Assembly (NCBI RefSeq): GCF_023701345.1
Contig: NZ_JAMPXE010000007.1
Coordinates: 1-45,355 of the forward strand
Direction: 5' to 3'
Source: Rhodoferax sp.
GTDB taxonomy: Bacteria > Pseudomonadota > Gammaproteobacteria > Burkholderiales > Burkholderiaceae_C
DNA length: 45,355 nt
Position numbers and translations under genes: made by a program. The first letter of the stretch is position 1. Each line of letters opens with the position of its first letter. The notes under the pieces were generated by a model. That model was not told the origin of the DNA. It saw only the letters and a program-made list of their open reading frames with translations, and made no database searches. This document shows, one piece after another, positions 26,473 to 35,855 of this stretch.

Positions 26473-26643
26473 GGTGGTCGACCCTTCGTTTTCTTTTTTT
26501 TTATTTTATTTTGGCAAACTTGATATAAATCAATGTTTATGCCATAAACCCACTTGCTGTGTGGGCCTATTTTGCAGCATAACCGGCAGCGTGGCGGGGC
26601 GGTCCGGATAAGCCCTGGGGACCCTTCACATTTTGACTCTATG

Positions 26644-26659
26644 TGTCATGAATCGCACA
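26644..26659. promoter_or_regulatory. 16-bp palindromic motif, site 10 (weak left arm)
   Basis: TGTCAT-GAAT-CGCACA followed by GACC. Right arm perfect. 99 bases before the DUF302 gene. Confidence 0.45.
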
Positions 26660-26757
26660 GACCATCGTTACTGGAAAGCTCAAAATGACCCATCAGTCAA
26701 GTCAGGCTGTCAGTCTGTCACAAAGACCGGCCATTCACACCAGAAAGAGGTACTTTC

Positions 26758-27141
26758 ATGTATTACATCGCTCCAAGCAACAAGACCTTTATCCAGGCCA
26801 GCACCGACCTTGAGGCCGCCGTGTTGCGCCACGGTTTCGGCGTGCTGCATATTCATGACCTGGGCGCCACGCTGCGCAGCAAAGGCATTGCATTTGAAGA
26901 GGAATGCAAGGTGTTCGAGGTCTGCAATCCAGCGCAGGCGGCCAAAGTTCTATCCGTCGATATGCGACTGAACATGGCCTTGCCGTGTCGCATCTCGGTG
27001 TTTACGGAAGAAGGTCACACCAGGATCGGCCTGATCCGGCCTGTCCCCATGCTGATGGCCTTGTCACAGGATGCCACGCTGCTGCAGGTTGCCGCAGAGG
27101 TTGAGGGAAAAATGCTGCAGATGGTTGACGAGGCGAAATAA
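26758..27141 (+). CDS. DUF302 domain protein
   Basis: 127 aa, cytoplasmic. DUF302 pattern: FIQASTDLEAAVLRHGFGVLHIHDLGATLRSKGI, FEEECKVFEVCNPAQAAKVL, and LPCRISVFTEEGHTRIGLIRP. The E-C-x-x-F-E-x-C arrangement is the family's conserved centre. Function unknown; DUF302 proteins occur alone or fused to thioredoxin-like or copper proteins. GAAAGAGGTACTTTC precedes the ATG. It converges with the CheB-like gene, 11 bases apart. Confidence 0.88.
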   Translation: MYYIAPSNKTFIQASTDLEAAVLRHGFGVLHIHDLGATLRSKGIAFEEECKVFEVCNPAQAAKVLSVDMRLNMALPCRISVFTEEGHTRIGLIRPVPMLMALSQDATLLQVAAEVEGKMLQMVDEAK

Positions 27142-27152
27142 TATTCGAAACC

Positions 27153-27722
27153 TTAGCGCACACTGCGTGCAATGCGCACAATCTGCCTGGCAATGTCTTC
27201 AGGTGACAGCACAAAATCAATGCAGCCGGTGTCGATGGCGCTCTCGGGCATGGCGGGCTGACCCGCCGTGTCGGGTTTTTGCGCGATGGTGACACCGCCA
27301 ATTTCCTTGATGCCGCACAGCGCGGCAGCGCCGTCGCCGTCATAACCAGAGACAATCACAGCAATCAGTTGGCCGTCCCAGCAGGCCGTGAGGGATTTCA
27401 GAAAAACGGTGATCACGTCAGGCCAGCCGCGCGGCTTGGAGATCGGCCTCAGTTGAAAAGCTTCGCCGTCCACATGCAAATCACGATTGGCCGGGATGAT
27501 GAACACATGGTTGGGCTCGATGATCAGGTTCTCGGTGATCAGTTCCACCGGCATGTGCGTAAAGCGAGGCAACACCTCGTGCAAATAGGTCGGAAACAGG
27601 GTGATGTGGTTGACGATCACAATCGCCACACCCATGTCAGCGGGCATGTTTTTCAACAGCCGGGTGTAGGCATCCAGCCCGCCGGCGGAGCCGCCGACAC
27701 AAACAATGGGAAAGTTTTTCAT
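27153..27722 (-). CDS. CheB-type methylesterase, catalytic domain only
   Basis: 189 aa, without the N-terminal receiver of classical CheB (~350 aa). Catalytic triad by pattern: S12 (GGSAGG), H39 (VNHIT) and D130 (VSGYDGDG). Classical CheB demethylates glutamate methyl esters on chemoreceptors. No chemoreceptor gene is present here. The ATG forms ATGA with the stop of the preceding hybrid kinase, so the two are coupled; this may be a regulator of the local kinases or of the CheR activity of the 29386 protein (inference). Confidence 0.9.
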   Translation of the reverse strand: MKNFPIVCVGGSAGGLDAYTRLLKNMPADMGVAIVIVNHITLFPTYLHEVLPRFTHMPVELITENLIIEPNHVFIIPANRDLHVDGEAFQLRPISKPRGWPDVITVFLKSLTACWDGQLIAVIVSGYDGDGAAALCGIKEIGGVTIAQKPDTAGQPAMPESAIDTGCIDFVLSPEDIARQIVRIARSVR

Positions 27723-29389
27723 GGCGCTTGCACCCCCATGGCAAGCCCCTCATCGAGCGCCGACAGAAATTCGTTGACCTTGATCGGCTTGGTGATATAG
27801 CGGTAAAAGCCGGCGGACAAACCCCTTTCAACGTCACGCGGCATGGCATTGGCGCTCAGCGCCAGCACCGGAATGTGCCGGGTGGCCGGGTCAGCCTGCA
27901 GCAACTGGAGGACTTCAAGGCCGCTGATGTCTGGCAGGTTGATGTCCATGACCACCACGTCAGGTGCCAGGCTGCGCGCCATGGTCATGCCGCGCATGGC
28001 ATCTGGCGCGCCAAGCAGGCGCAGATCCGGGCGCGCCGCCAGCAGTTGGGCCATCAAGGCGATGTTGTCCGGGTTGTCTTCTACGTAAAGCACCGTGCGC
28101 TGTATTGGACTGTGCTGCGGTGTTGGCGCTGGCGTGGACAGCGTCGCTCGCGCTGTACTGACCGGTTCAGCTTCGGCAAGCTGCAACTCAAACCAGAACA
28201 CGCTGCCCTCACCTTCCCTGCTCTGCACCCCCATCTCGCCGCCCATGGACTGGATCAGCCGCTGACTCACCACCAGGCCGATACCGGTGCCTTTGGTGCT
28301 GCCAGCTTCCTGCCCCAGCCGGTTGAAGGGCTGGAACAACTGGGCGAGCTTTTGCTTCGACAAGCCCGGCCCCGAATCGCGCACATTGATGCGCAGGCGT
28401 CCGGCTGCGGGGCTGTCACAAGTCACCGCGACCGAACCACCGTTCTGGTTGTACTTGATGGCATTGGACAGCAGATTGATGATCACCTGCTTGAGCCGCG
28501 TCGGGTCGGCCTGGACGCTGCAAGTGACGGGTAATTTCGGGAAACTGATGCGGACAGCGCGGTCTGTCGTCAAGGGCTCGATCAGGGTCTGGCAATCCTG
28601 CAGCACGGCGCCCAAAGCCACGGCTTCCATGGACAGCGCCGCATGGCCCGACTCGATCGAAGCCAGGTCCAGAATGTCGTTGATCAGCGCCAGCAAATAC
28701 CAGCCGCCTTTGAGAATCTGGTCCAGGCTGGCCTGCTGGTTCGGTGTCGGCGGCGGCGTGCCCGATTCCATGAGCTGGGCAAAGCCCAGAATGGCATTCA
28801 AGGGCGAGCGCAGTTCGTGGCTCATGCTCGACAAAAATTCCGATTTGGCCAGGTTGGCCCGGTCGGCCTGCTGCTTGGCCAGCTCCAGGTTTGTATTGGT
28901 CTCGCGCAAAGCCTCGTCTAGACGCTTGCGTTCAGAGATGTCGGTCATGATCACACGCAAGGCGGGCGCATCAGAACCGTCCTGCACCGCACTCACAATG
29001 AACCTGACCCACAGCATGACGCCATCGTTTTGCAACACCTGCAGTTCGCAGCTTTGGGCTTGCCCGGTTTCCAGCAATTGCCGACGGCATTGGTAGTAGC
29101 TGTCTTGATGCGCCTTGACAATGAAACGGCTCAAGGGCCGCTTGACCAGCGTACTGCGGGCGATACCCAGCAGCGTGGCAGCACTCAGATTGGCTTGCAC
29201 AATCAGGCCATCCGCCGCCACCGTGAGGTAACCCACCGGGGCCAGGTCATACAGGTCGAAATAGCGCGCATGCGACAACTCGAGCGCCAATTGCGCCCGT
29301 CGCAATTCCTCATTTTGCAATTGCAGCTCAATCTGGTGCACCTGCAGGTCGTGCATCAACTGCTCGGTCGTGAGCGCGTCGTGGCTCAT
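27719..29389 (-). CDS. PAS hybrid histidine kinase with C-terminal receiver
   Basis: 556 aa, soluble. N-terminal coiled coil (LQVHQIELQLQNEELRRAQ), PAS (~44-155, LAPVGYLTVAADGLIVQAN), HisKA with MSHELRSPLNAILGF, HATPase (NLLSNAIKYNQNG, DSGPGLS, KGTGIGLVVS), then a receiver (VVVMDINLPDISG, ITKPI). The N-terminal coil resembles those that follow CheR domains, as if derived from splitting a CheB-CheR-PAS-kinase. Start and stop overlap both neighbours through ATGA. Its kinase/receiver half is clearly paralogous to the kinase at 32513. Confidence 0.92.
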   Translation of the reverse strand: MSHDALTTEQLMHDLQVHQIELQLQNEELRRAQLALELSHARYFDLYDLAPVGYLTVAADGLIVQANLSAATLLGIARSTLVKRPLSRFIVKAHQDSYYQCRRQLLETGQAQSCELQVLQNDGVMLWVRFIVSAVQDGSDAPALRVIMTDISERKRLDEALRETNTNLELAKQQADRANLAKSEFLSSMSHELRSPLNAILGFAQLMESGTPPPTPNQQASLDQILKGGWYLLALINDILDLASIESGHAALSMEAVALGAVLQDCQTLIEPLTTDRAVRISFPKLPVTCSVQADPTRLKQVIINLLSNAIKYNQNGGSVAVTCDSPAAGRLRINVRDSGPGLSKQKLAQLFQPFNRLGQEAGSTKGTGIGLVVSQRLIQSMGGEMGVQSREGEGSVFWFELQLAEAEPVSTARATLSTPAPTPQHSPIQRTVLYVEDNPDNIALMAQLLAARPDLRLLGAPDAMRGMTMARSLAPDVVVMDINLPDISGLEVLQLLQADPATRHIPVLALSANAMPRDVERGLSAGFYRYITKPIKVNEFLSALDEGLAMGVQAP

Positions 29390-32300
29390 GGCTGTGGCGC
29401 TCCGTCAGCCACCGTCTCGACATCGCTGGCCCGTTCGGTCGTGGCGATGGCGTCCACCTTGCCGGCGCCATCAAGCAAGGCGGTGGCGGTCAGTGACACC
29501 TTGAGACTGCGGCCATCCTTGGTCAGACGCTGGGTCTGAACCGGGGCCAGCGTCTGCCCCTGGCTGAGTTGGCGCACCTGGTTCAGGGCGATGGCTTGCA
29601 GCGCTTTGGGGATACGGTCGCTCACATGGAGCCGCAAGGCCTCGGTTTCGGACCAGCCATACAACTGTTCGGCGCCCGGATTCCAGGCAATGATGCGGCC
29701 GTCCAGCGCCTGCACGGTAATGGCGTCGTGCGCATCATGCACCACCACGGCCAGACGCAACAGCGCATTGACTTTTTGCAGCGCCTCACGCGTCCGCCGG
29801 ACCTCGGTCACATCGACAAAGGTCACCACCGCACCCTCGATCACGTTGTCCAGCGTGCGATAGGGCAGGATGCGCAGGGTGTAGCTCTTGCCGTCAGCCG
29901 TTTGCACCTCGGCCTCTTTCGGAATCAGGGTTTTGAGCACCGCCTGCACGTCCGCCACCAGGCTGGTGTAGCCCACCAGGTTGCTCACAATATGCGCCAC
30001 CGGGCGGCCCACGTCGCTCAGAATCAGGTTGATGATCTGGCTGGCCGCCGGGGTAAAGCGCAGGATGCGCAGGCTGTGGTCAACAAAAACCGTCGCAATA
30101 CCGGTGCCTGCCAGCAGGTTGTTCATGTCGTTGTTGACGCGTGACAAATCACCCACCTTGGTTTGCAGTTCGGTGTTGACGGTGCTCAACTCCTCGTTGA
30201 TCGACTGCATTTCTTCTTTGGACGTTTCCAGTTCCTCGTTGGTGCTTTGCAGCTCTTCATTGACCGACTGCATTTCTTCGTTGCTTGATTTAAGCTCCTC
30301 ATTGGTCGTTTCCAGCTCTTCGTTGATGGCGCGCAGGTACTCTTCCTTGGCTAGCAGCTCGTCATGGAGTTCCGCAATCTGGGCGCTGGCATCCAGTCGC
30401 AGCTTGTCGCTGCCACTGGCTGTGCTGCTGGCAGGCAGGACCGACGGCGGCGCCGCGATGGTGGCCAGATTCTCCGGCGCCTGCTCCAGCAGCACCAGGA
30501 ACAAGGGCGACTCCAGCGCCGCCGCCGGTCCTCCCAGCACCGGGCAAACGCTCAAATTCACCAGCGTGAAGTGACCGTTGGTCTTGACGCGCACCCCCGC
30601 GGCGCGCACGGTATCGCGGCTGGCGGCGGCTTTGTGCAAGCTCACCGTGAGGTCGCGCCGCAATCCTTCACGCGCCATTTTCAGCATGTTATTGATACTG
30701 GCCTCACCCGGTGTAGGTTCCAGGTACATGCCGGCGCGTCCATGCAGGTAAAGAATGTCGCCCTGGCTGTTGACCAGCGCAGCGACCAGCGTCAGTTGCT
30801 GCAACAGGGTTTGTTCGGTGAGCTCACGCAGGGAGAGCTTGGCAAGGTTTGACGTTTTGTCGGTGCTTGGCAACTGCGTCATGTTTTTGTCCATCAACGG
30901 CGGCAAAAACCGGCCCAGGGCAGCGCGCTGGGCACCCTGAAAATCTTCCTTGCGCTGGTAAATCTTGGCCTTGCGCTCCAATACGGCAAACAGATCACCC
31001 TGCTCTCCGGCGGACTCCGAGGAGCCTAAAAACAGCCTGCCGCCAGGCTGCAGGGCATAGTGGAACAGCGAGATCAACTTTTTTTGCAACTCTGCGCTCA
31101 GGTAAATCAGGAGGTTGCGGCAACTGATCAGGTCGAGCTTTGAAAATGGCGGGTCCTTGATCACGTCTTGCTCCGAGAACACCAGCAGATCGCGAATGCC
31201 TTTGTGTACCCGGTAGGCGCTGCCGTCAGGCACCAGCGTAAAAAATCTTGCCAGGCGTTCAGGCGTCACATGATCGGCAATGCTGGCCGGGTATACGCCC
31301 GCGCGGGCCACGGCTATGGCGCGACTGTCGATGTCGGTCGCAAACACCTGTACCTTGTAGCTGGTCTTGAGCCATTCAAGCCGTTCCTGCAGCAGGATGG
31401 CAATCGAATAAGCTTCTTCGCCGGTGGAACAACCGGTGCACCAGACACGCACCGCGCTGCTCACCGCTTTGCCCTCAAACAGCTTGGGAATGACCTTTTC
31501 CTCCAGCGCAGCAAAGGCCTCGGGGTCGCGGAAAAAATTGGTGACACCAATCAGCAGATCATTGAACAAGGCTTGAACTTCCAGCGGGGTTTGCTGCAGG
31601 TACTTGGCATAGCTGACCATTGACTCAATCTGGTGCACTGCCATGCGGCGCTCAATGCGACGATGAATGGTGCTGGGCTTGTATTGCGAAAAGTCGTGCC
31701 CGGTCTGGGCGCGCAGCAAGACAAATATTTTTTTCAGGACATTGCCACTCATTGGTAACGGTGCGCTGGCGGGGTGCGGCGGTCGGCCAAAGGCATGCGC
31801 GACGTAAGCCATGAGTTGCGCCGCCATTTCGGCCGGTGGCAGCTCAAAGTCCACCAGGCCGGTGGCCAGCGCGCTTTGCGGCATACCGTCAAATTCAGCG
31901 GAGGCCGGGCTTTGCACCATCACCATGCCGCCTTCACCCTTGATCTCGCGCACCCCCTGGGTGCCGTCGCTGCCGGTGCCCGAGAGCACGACACCAATGG
32001 CGCGCTCCTGCTGGTCAGAAGCCAGGGACGCGAACAAAAAGTCGATCGGCAAGCGGTGCCCGCGCGGCGCGACGGGCTCCAGCAACTGCAGCGTTCCATT
32101 GAGAAAAGCCATGTCCCGATTGGGTGGAATGATGTACACGCAGTTAGCCTGCACCGCCACGCCATCGACCACTTCAAATACCTGCATTCGGGTGCGCCGC
32201 TGGATCAATTCAGTGAGCAGGCTTTTGTGGTCGGGGTCAAGGTGCTGCACCAGCACAAAGGCCATGCCGGGATCGACATCACTGGGCATGCCCGAGAAAA

Positions 32301-32430
32301 ACGCCTCAATGGCCGCCAGGCCACCCGCCGAAGCTCCGATGCCGATGATGGGAAATAGCTGGGGACCAGGCTGCGCCACGCTGTCGCGAGTGACAGCCTC
32401 TTTGGCTTTGATTTTTGGGCGCGTGGCCAT
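29386..32430 (-). CDS. CheB-CheR-PAS fusion protein
   Basis: 1014 aa. Residues ~25-200 are a CheB methylesterase with triad S34 (GASAGG), H63 (QHLDP) and D155 (GTGSDGT). ~220-480 is a CheR methyltransferase (HDFSQYKPSTIHRRIERRM, NFFRDPEAF, SAM loop VWCTGCSTGEEAYSIA, LDLISCRNLLIYL). ~680-760 is a long coiled coil of repeated NEEL/NEEM units, then two PAS domains and a short tail. Both enzyme halves look intact, so one chain could add and remove methyl esters. There is no kinase domain; the coupled downstream kinase may supply it. Function of such fusions is not settled; they are generally not linked to flagellar chemotaxis. Confidence 0.93.
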   Translation of the reverse strand: MATRPKIKAKEAVTRDSVAQPGPQLFPIIGIGASAGGLAAIEAFFSGMPSDVDPGMAFVLVQHLDPDHKSLLTELIQRRTRMQVFEVVDGVAVQANCVYIIPPNRDMAFLNGTLQLLEPVAPRGHRLPIDFLFASLASDQQERAIGVVLSGTGSDGTQGVREIKGEGGMVMVQSPASAEFDGMPQSALATGLVDFELPPAEMAAQLMAYVAHAFGRPPHPASAPLPMSGNVLKKIFVLLRAQTGHDFSQYKPSTIHRRIERRMAVHQIESMVSYAKYLQQTPLEVQALFNDLLIGVTNFFRDPEAFAALEEKVIPKLFEGKAVSSAVRVWCTGCSTGEEAYSIAILLQERLEWLKTSYKVQVFATDIDSRAIAVARAGVYPASIADHVTPERLARFFTLVPDGSAYRVHKGIRDLLVFSEQDVIKDPPFSKLDLISCRNLLIYLSAELQKKLISLFHYALQPGGRLFLGSSESAGEQGDLFAVLERKAKIYQRKEDFQGAQRAALGRFLPPLMDKNMTQLPSTDKTSNLAKLSLRELTEQTLLQQLTLVAALVNSQGDILYLHGRAGMYLEPTPGEASINNMLKMAREGLRRDLTVSLHKAAASRDTVRAAGVRVKTNGHFTLVNLSVCPVLGGPAAALESPLFLVLLEQAPENLATIAAPPSVLPASSTASGSDKLRLDASAQIAELHDELLAKEEYLRAINEELETTNEELKSSNEEMQSVNEELQSTNEELETSKEEMQSINEELSTVNTELQTKVGDLSRVNNDMNNLLAGTGIATVFVDHSLRILRFTPAASQIINLILSDVGRPVAHIVSNLVGYTSLVADVQAVLKTLIPKEAEVQTADGKSYTLRILPYRTLDNVIEGAVVTFVDVTEVRRTREALQKVNALLRLAVVVHDAHDAITVQALDGRIIAWNPGAEQLYGWSETEALRLHVSDRIPKALQAIALNQVRQLSQGQTLAPVQTQRLTKDGRSLKVSLTATALLDGAGKVDAIATTERASDVETVADGAPQP
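30130..30345 (-). repeat. Coding repeats of the NEEL coiled coil
   Basis: Degenerate 21-base-period repeats (caactcctcg / cagttcctcg / cagctcttca type) encoding successive NEELxxxNEEMxxx heptads in the CheB-CheR-PAS protein. Confidence 0.65.
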
Positions 32431-32512
32431 AAGATTCTCCAGTGTCAGACCCGACGGCCTGGTAGATCAATAGCTGGCAGTGTAGTGCCGGTTTTCTGCG
32501 TGGCAAGCGAGG

Positions 32513-35371
32513 CTATGGCACATGAGCGTCGGCCAAGGCCAGCCCTTCATCGAGCGCAGCCATGAACTCCTGCACCAGAATAGGTTTGGTGAGGTAACGA
32601 AAAAAACCCGCCGCCAGGCCTTTTTCAATGTCACGCGACATGGCGTTGGCGCTCAGCGCCAGCACCGGAATGTGCTGGGTGGCGGCGTCTTCCTGCAAAA
32701 TGGCGAGCGCCTGCATGCCACTGATGCCGGGCAGGTTGATGTCCATCAAAATCAGGTCAGGCTGGTGTGCGCGCGCCATGGCAATGCCGCGCATGGCATC
32801 TTGCGCCCCAAGCAAGCGCATATCCGGACGGCGCGCAATGAGCTGCTCTACCAGCGCCATGTTGGCCTGGTTGTCTTCCACATAGAGCAGCGTGCGCAAG
32901 GGCGCTCCGGGCGACGCCACGCTGACGGGTGTGACTTCGAGTGGCAGTTCATCCAGTACCAGTTGGGGAGCCAAGGTTGCGTTGAGTTCAAACCAGAACA
33001 CACTACCGACCCCCACGGTGCTGGTCACGCCAATTTCGCCGCCCATCAGTTCCACCAGCTGGCGGCTCACCACCAGACCAATGCCGGTGCCCTCCTCGGC
33101 GCCTGCCTCCTGCCCGAGACGGTTGAAGGGCTGGAACAATTGCGCAATTTTCAGGGGCGAAAGCCCTTCGCCGCTGTCGCGCACACTGATCCGCAGGCGC
33201 CCGGCAGAATGCAGCCTGTAGCTCACTTCGGCGGTGCCGTCAGGGCGGTTGTATTTGATGGCGTTCGAGAGCAAATTCACCAACACCTGCTTGAGCCGGG
33301 TACGGTCGGCGATGACAAAACAGTCATCGTCACCCGTTGGGAACTTGATGCGAATACCCTTTTGCTGGGCTTTCAGCGCAATCATGGCCTGGCAATCCTG
33401 CAACACATCATGCAGCGAGGTGGGCTCCAGCGACAGTGACAAACGGCCGGATTCAATCAGGGCCAGATCCAGGATTTCGTTGATCAGCTTCAGCAGGTAC
33501 CACCCGGCCGTCAAAATCTGCCCAATGCTGCCGGCCTGTGTTGGCGACGGTGGGGGCGAGCCTGACTCCAGCAACTGGGCAAAGCCCAGGATGGCGTTGA
33601 GCGGGGAGCGCAGTTCGTGGCTCATGCTGGAGAGAAAGTCCGACTTGGCCTGGTTGGCATGGTCGGCCACCCGGCGGGCGCGCTCCAGTTCGACATTCTT
33701 GTTTTGCAGCACCAGGTCGAGCCGGGCCCGCTCGGCCTCGACCTGCTTGCGCGCCGTGTTGTCGGTGCCGATCAGCAGGTAGCCAATGATGCTGTCCTGG
33801 TCGTCGCGCAATGCGGTGACGGACACCACAGCGGGGAAGCGGCTGCCGTCTTTGCGGATGTAGGTGAGTTCGTAAATGTCTTCGATGCCGCGCGAGGCCT
33901 TGAACACCAGCGCCTCAAAACCGGGGCTGATGCTGGTCTCCAGCTCGACGCTCAAGGATTTGGCCCGCGCAATAACCTCCTGCGGGTCGGAAATGTCGGC
34001 CGGTGTGATCTTGTTCATCACCTCGGCGGCGGCGTAGCCCAGCATGCGCTCGGCACCGACATTGAAAATCTGGATCACACCCTTGGCGTCGGTGGCGATG
34101 CTGGAAAAGTTGGCGCTGTCAAAAATCGCTCTTTGCAGGGCACCGGCCTTGAGCAGTGCTTCTTCGGCCGCCTTGCGCGTGCTGATGTCGCGCAAAATGC
34201 CGGTGAAGTAACGCTGGCCACGCAGCGTCATTTCGCTCACGGCAATTTCCAGCGGAAAAGCGCTGCCGTTTTTGCGCCGGCCAATCACTTCACGCCCCAT
34301 ACCAATGGCACGTGCCTCGTCGCTGACGCCGTAGTACGCCAGCGACCCATTGTGCTGATCCTTATCCAGCTCAGGAATCAGCAAGCTCAGGGGTTTGCCA
34401 CCGAGATCGGCAGCGCTGTAACCAAACATGAGTTCAATGGCCGGATTCACGGTCTCGATGATCCCGCCTTGCGCGTGAATGGTCACCAGGCCATCCACCA
34501 CCGTGTTGAGAATGGTCTGCACCAGTGCCGCACTGTCGCGCAAGTCCTGTTGCACAGCGTATTCATCGGAAACATTGCGAAACACCAGCACCGCACCCAC
34601 CACCTGGCCATCAGCGGCCCGAATCGGGGCGCAACTGTCAGCGATGTCAAATTCGCGCGCATCGCGGGCAATCAGCACCGTGTGATTGGCCAGGCCCTGC
34701 TTGGTGCCATTTGCCAAAACGTCTGCCACCGGGATTTTGGCCAGCGCACGGGTTTCTTTGTTGACAATGTGAAATACCTCTTCGATCGGTTGTCCAAGCG
34801 CCTGCGCCTGAGTCCAGCCGGTCAGCGCTTCAGCGATCGGGTTAAGCAAGGTCACGCACGCAGCAGCGTCAGTGGCAATCACGGCATCGCCAATCGAGTT
34901 GAGCATGACCGAAAGTTTTTGCTCGCCCTCTTGCAAGCGCTGGTTGGCCTGCGCCAGCAGCCTGTTGCTGGTTTCCTGAGCCTCCAGCAAATGCAGCATA
35001 TTCAGATGACGCTGGTCTTTGACATGTTGCTGCGATTTTTGATAGGCCAAATAAGCAAATACCACGGCCAGCAGCGCAACCAACACGACCAAGACAGAAA
35101 AGATGAGCGGAAAACGGTTCACGCCGGAATCCATACCGGCCTCGGTGGACAGATACGACCAGATCATGAACGCAATGCCAACGGCTAGCAGCAGCAATGG
35201 GCCAGCTAGCCTGGTCAATGTCTTGGGGATGATTTTCAAGGATCGGTACTCGTAATGCAGGCCTGACAAGGCGCGAAATGGGTGGATGGCGCGTGCAGCA
35301 CGCGGTGCCATGCGCACCAGTTGTCCGTTATACACGCATCTGTCGTCCAAATCGCCATCTTCGCCTGCCAT
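32513..35371 (-). CDS. Membrane PAS(x3) hybrid histidine kinase with receiver
   Basis: About 952 aa. Two transmembrane helices near the N-terminus (PLLLLAVGIAFMIWSYL and FSVLVVLVALLAVVFAYLAY) with a short periplasmic loop, coiled coil, three PAS domains (starting NSIGDAVIATD, NTVVDGLVTIH, DSANFSSIATD), HisKA MSHELRSPLNAILGF, HATPase (DSGEGLS, EGTGIGLVVS) and receiver (LILMDINLPGISG, LTKPI). The frame is open to 35437 but that start would run over motif site 11, so ATG 35371 is preferred; no Shine-Dalgarno is evident and later starts are possible. 82 bases separate it from the CheB-CheR-PAS gene. It diverges from the SlyB-like gene. Confidence 0.88.
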   Translation of the reverse strand: MAGEDGDLDDRCVYNGQLVRMAPRAARAIHPFRALSGLHYEYRSLKIIPKTLTRLAGPLLLLAVGIAFMIWSYLSTEAGMDSGVNRFPLIFSVLVVLVALLAVVFAYLAYQKSQQHVKDQRHLNMLHLLEAQETSNRLLAQANQRLQEGEQKLSVMLNSIGDAVIATDAAACVTLLNPIAEALTGWTQAQALGQPIEEVFHIVNKETRALAKIPVADVLANGTKQGLANHTVLIARDAREFDIADSCAPIRAADGQVVGAVLVFRNVSDEYAVQQDLRDSAALVQTILNTVVDGLVTIHAQGGIIETVNPAIELMFGYSAADLGGKPLSLLIPELDKDQHNGSLAYYGVSDEARAIGMGREVIGRRKNGSAFPLEIAVSEMTLRGQRYFTGILRDISTRKAAEEALLKAGALQRAIFDSANFSSIATDAKGVIQIFNVGAERMLGYAAAEVMNKITPADISDPQEVIARAKSLSVELETSISPGFEALVFKASRGIEDIYELTYIRKDGSRFPAVVSVTALRDDQDSIIGYLLIGTDNTARKQVEAERARLDLVLQNKNVELERARRVADHANQAKSDFLSSMSHELRSPLNAILGFAQLLESGSPPPSPTQAGSIGQILTAGWYLLKLINEILDLALIESGRLSLSLEPTSLHDVLQDCQAMIALKAQQKGIRIKFPTGDDDCFVIADRTRLKQVLVNLLSNAIKYNRPDGTAEVSYRLHSAGRLRISVRDSGEGLSPLKIAQLFQPFNRLGQEAGAEEGTGIGLVVSRQLVELMGGEIGVTSTVGVGSVFWFELNATLAPQLVLDELPLEVTPVSVASPGAPLRTLLYVEDNQANMALVEQLIARRPDMRLLGAQDAMRGIAMARAHQPDLILMDINLPGISGMQALAILQEDAATQHIPVLALSANAMSRDIEKGLAAGFFRYLTKPILVQEFMAALDEGLALADAHVP

Positions 35372-35421
35372 AGCAATTAATTGGTATGCTGCGAGCCTAT
35401 TGACCGGCCTGTGCAGCGTCT

Positions 35422-35437
35422 GTGTGATGGCACACAT
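35422..35437. promoter_or_regulatory. 16-bp palindromic motif, site 11
   Basis: TGTGTG-ATGG-CACACA, both arms a perfect match, preceded by TC. It lies 50 bases before the kinase ATG at 35371 (minus strand). Confidence 0.65.
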
Positions 35438-35476
35438 AGGCCCTTGATTCGAGCACAGAAACGCTCTCCGGTTTGT

Positions 35477-35492
35477 GTACGCAAACGCACAG
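35477..35492. promoter_or_regulatory. 16-bp palindromic motif, site 12
   Basis: TGTACG-CAAA-CGCACA followed by GACC. 94 bases before the SlyB-like gene on the plus strand, so the divergent pair has one site each. Confidence 0.6.
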
Positions 35493-35586
35493 ACCTGCCC
35501 TCATGGGCAGTCAACAATGCATTCATGTCCGTGCCAGCATGCTCTGCGTTGCACGATTTGATCGTTAACTGACTAGGAGAACCCTC

Positions 35587-35796
35587 ATGAACTTTACTCA
35601 ACGTATTTCTGCTGCCGTCCTGTTATTGACCGCCTTGGGCCTGGCTGGCTGCGCCGGTATGACGCGTCAGGAAAAAGGCACTGCCACTGGTGCGGTGATT
35701 GGCGGCGTGGCTGGCAACGTCGTCGGTGGTGGCCTGCTGGGCACCGCTGCCGGTGCCGCCGTGGGTGGTGTCATTGGCCACGAAGTGACCAAATAA
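35587..35796 (+). CDS. Glycine-zipper lipoprotein (SlyB/Pcp-like N-terminal half)
   Basis: 69 aa. Signal peptide with lipobox LAGC (Cys19 or so), KGTATGAVIGGVAGNVVGGG and LLGTAAGAAVGGVIGHEVTK, two Gly-zipper helices. SlyB-type proteins continue with a C-terminal beta domain; here that part is missing and a separate gene with that sequence follows 59 bases later. TAGGAGAACCCTC precedes the ATG. Outer-membrane stress lipoprotein by family. Confidence 0.85.
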   Translation: MNFTQRISAAVLLLTALGLAGCAGMTRQEKGTATGAVIGGVAGNVVGGGLLGTAAGAAVGGVIGHEVTK

Positions 35797-35855
35797 AAAC
35801 CCGGCTTGGCAACCAGCGTATTGATCCCACACGACACGCCCTCTTGACGTCCAGC

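Noticed and set aside
26490-26520. Terminator at the T-rich run before the HD-GYP gene
   Set aside because: No stem precedes the run; more likely an AT-rich promoter or leader.
27153-32430. Flagellar chemotaxis operon
   Set aside because: No CheA, CheW, receptor or flagellar gene; only CheB/CheR-type domains.
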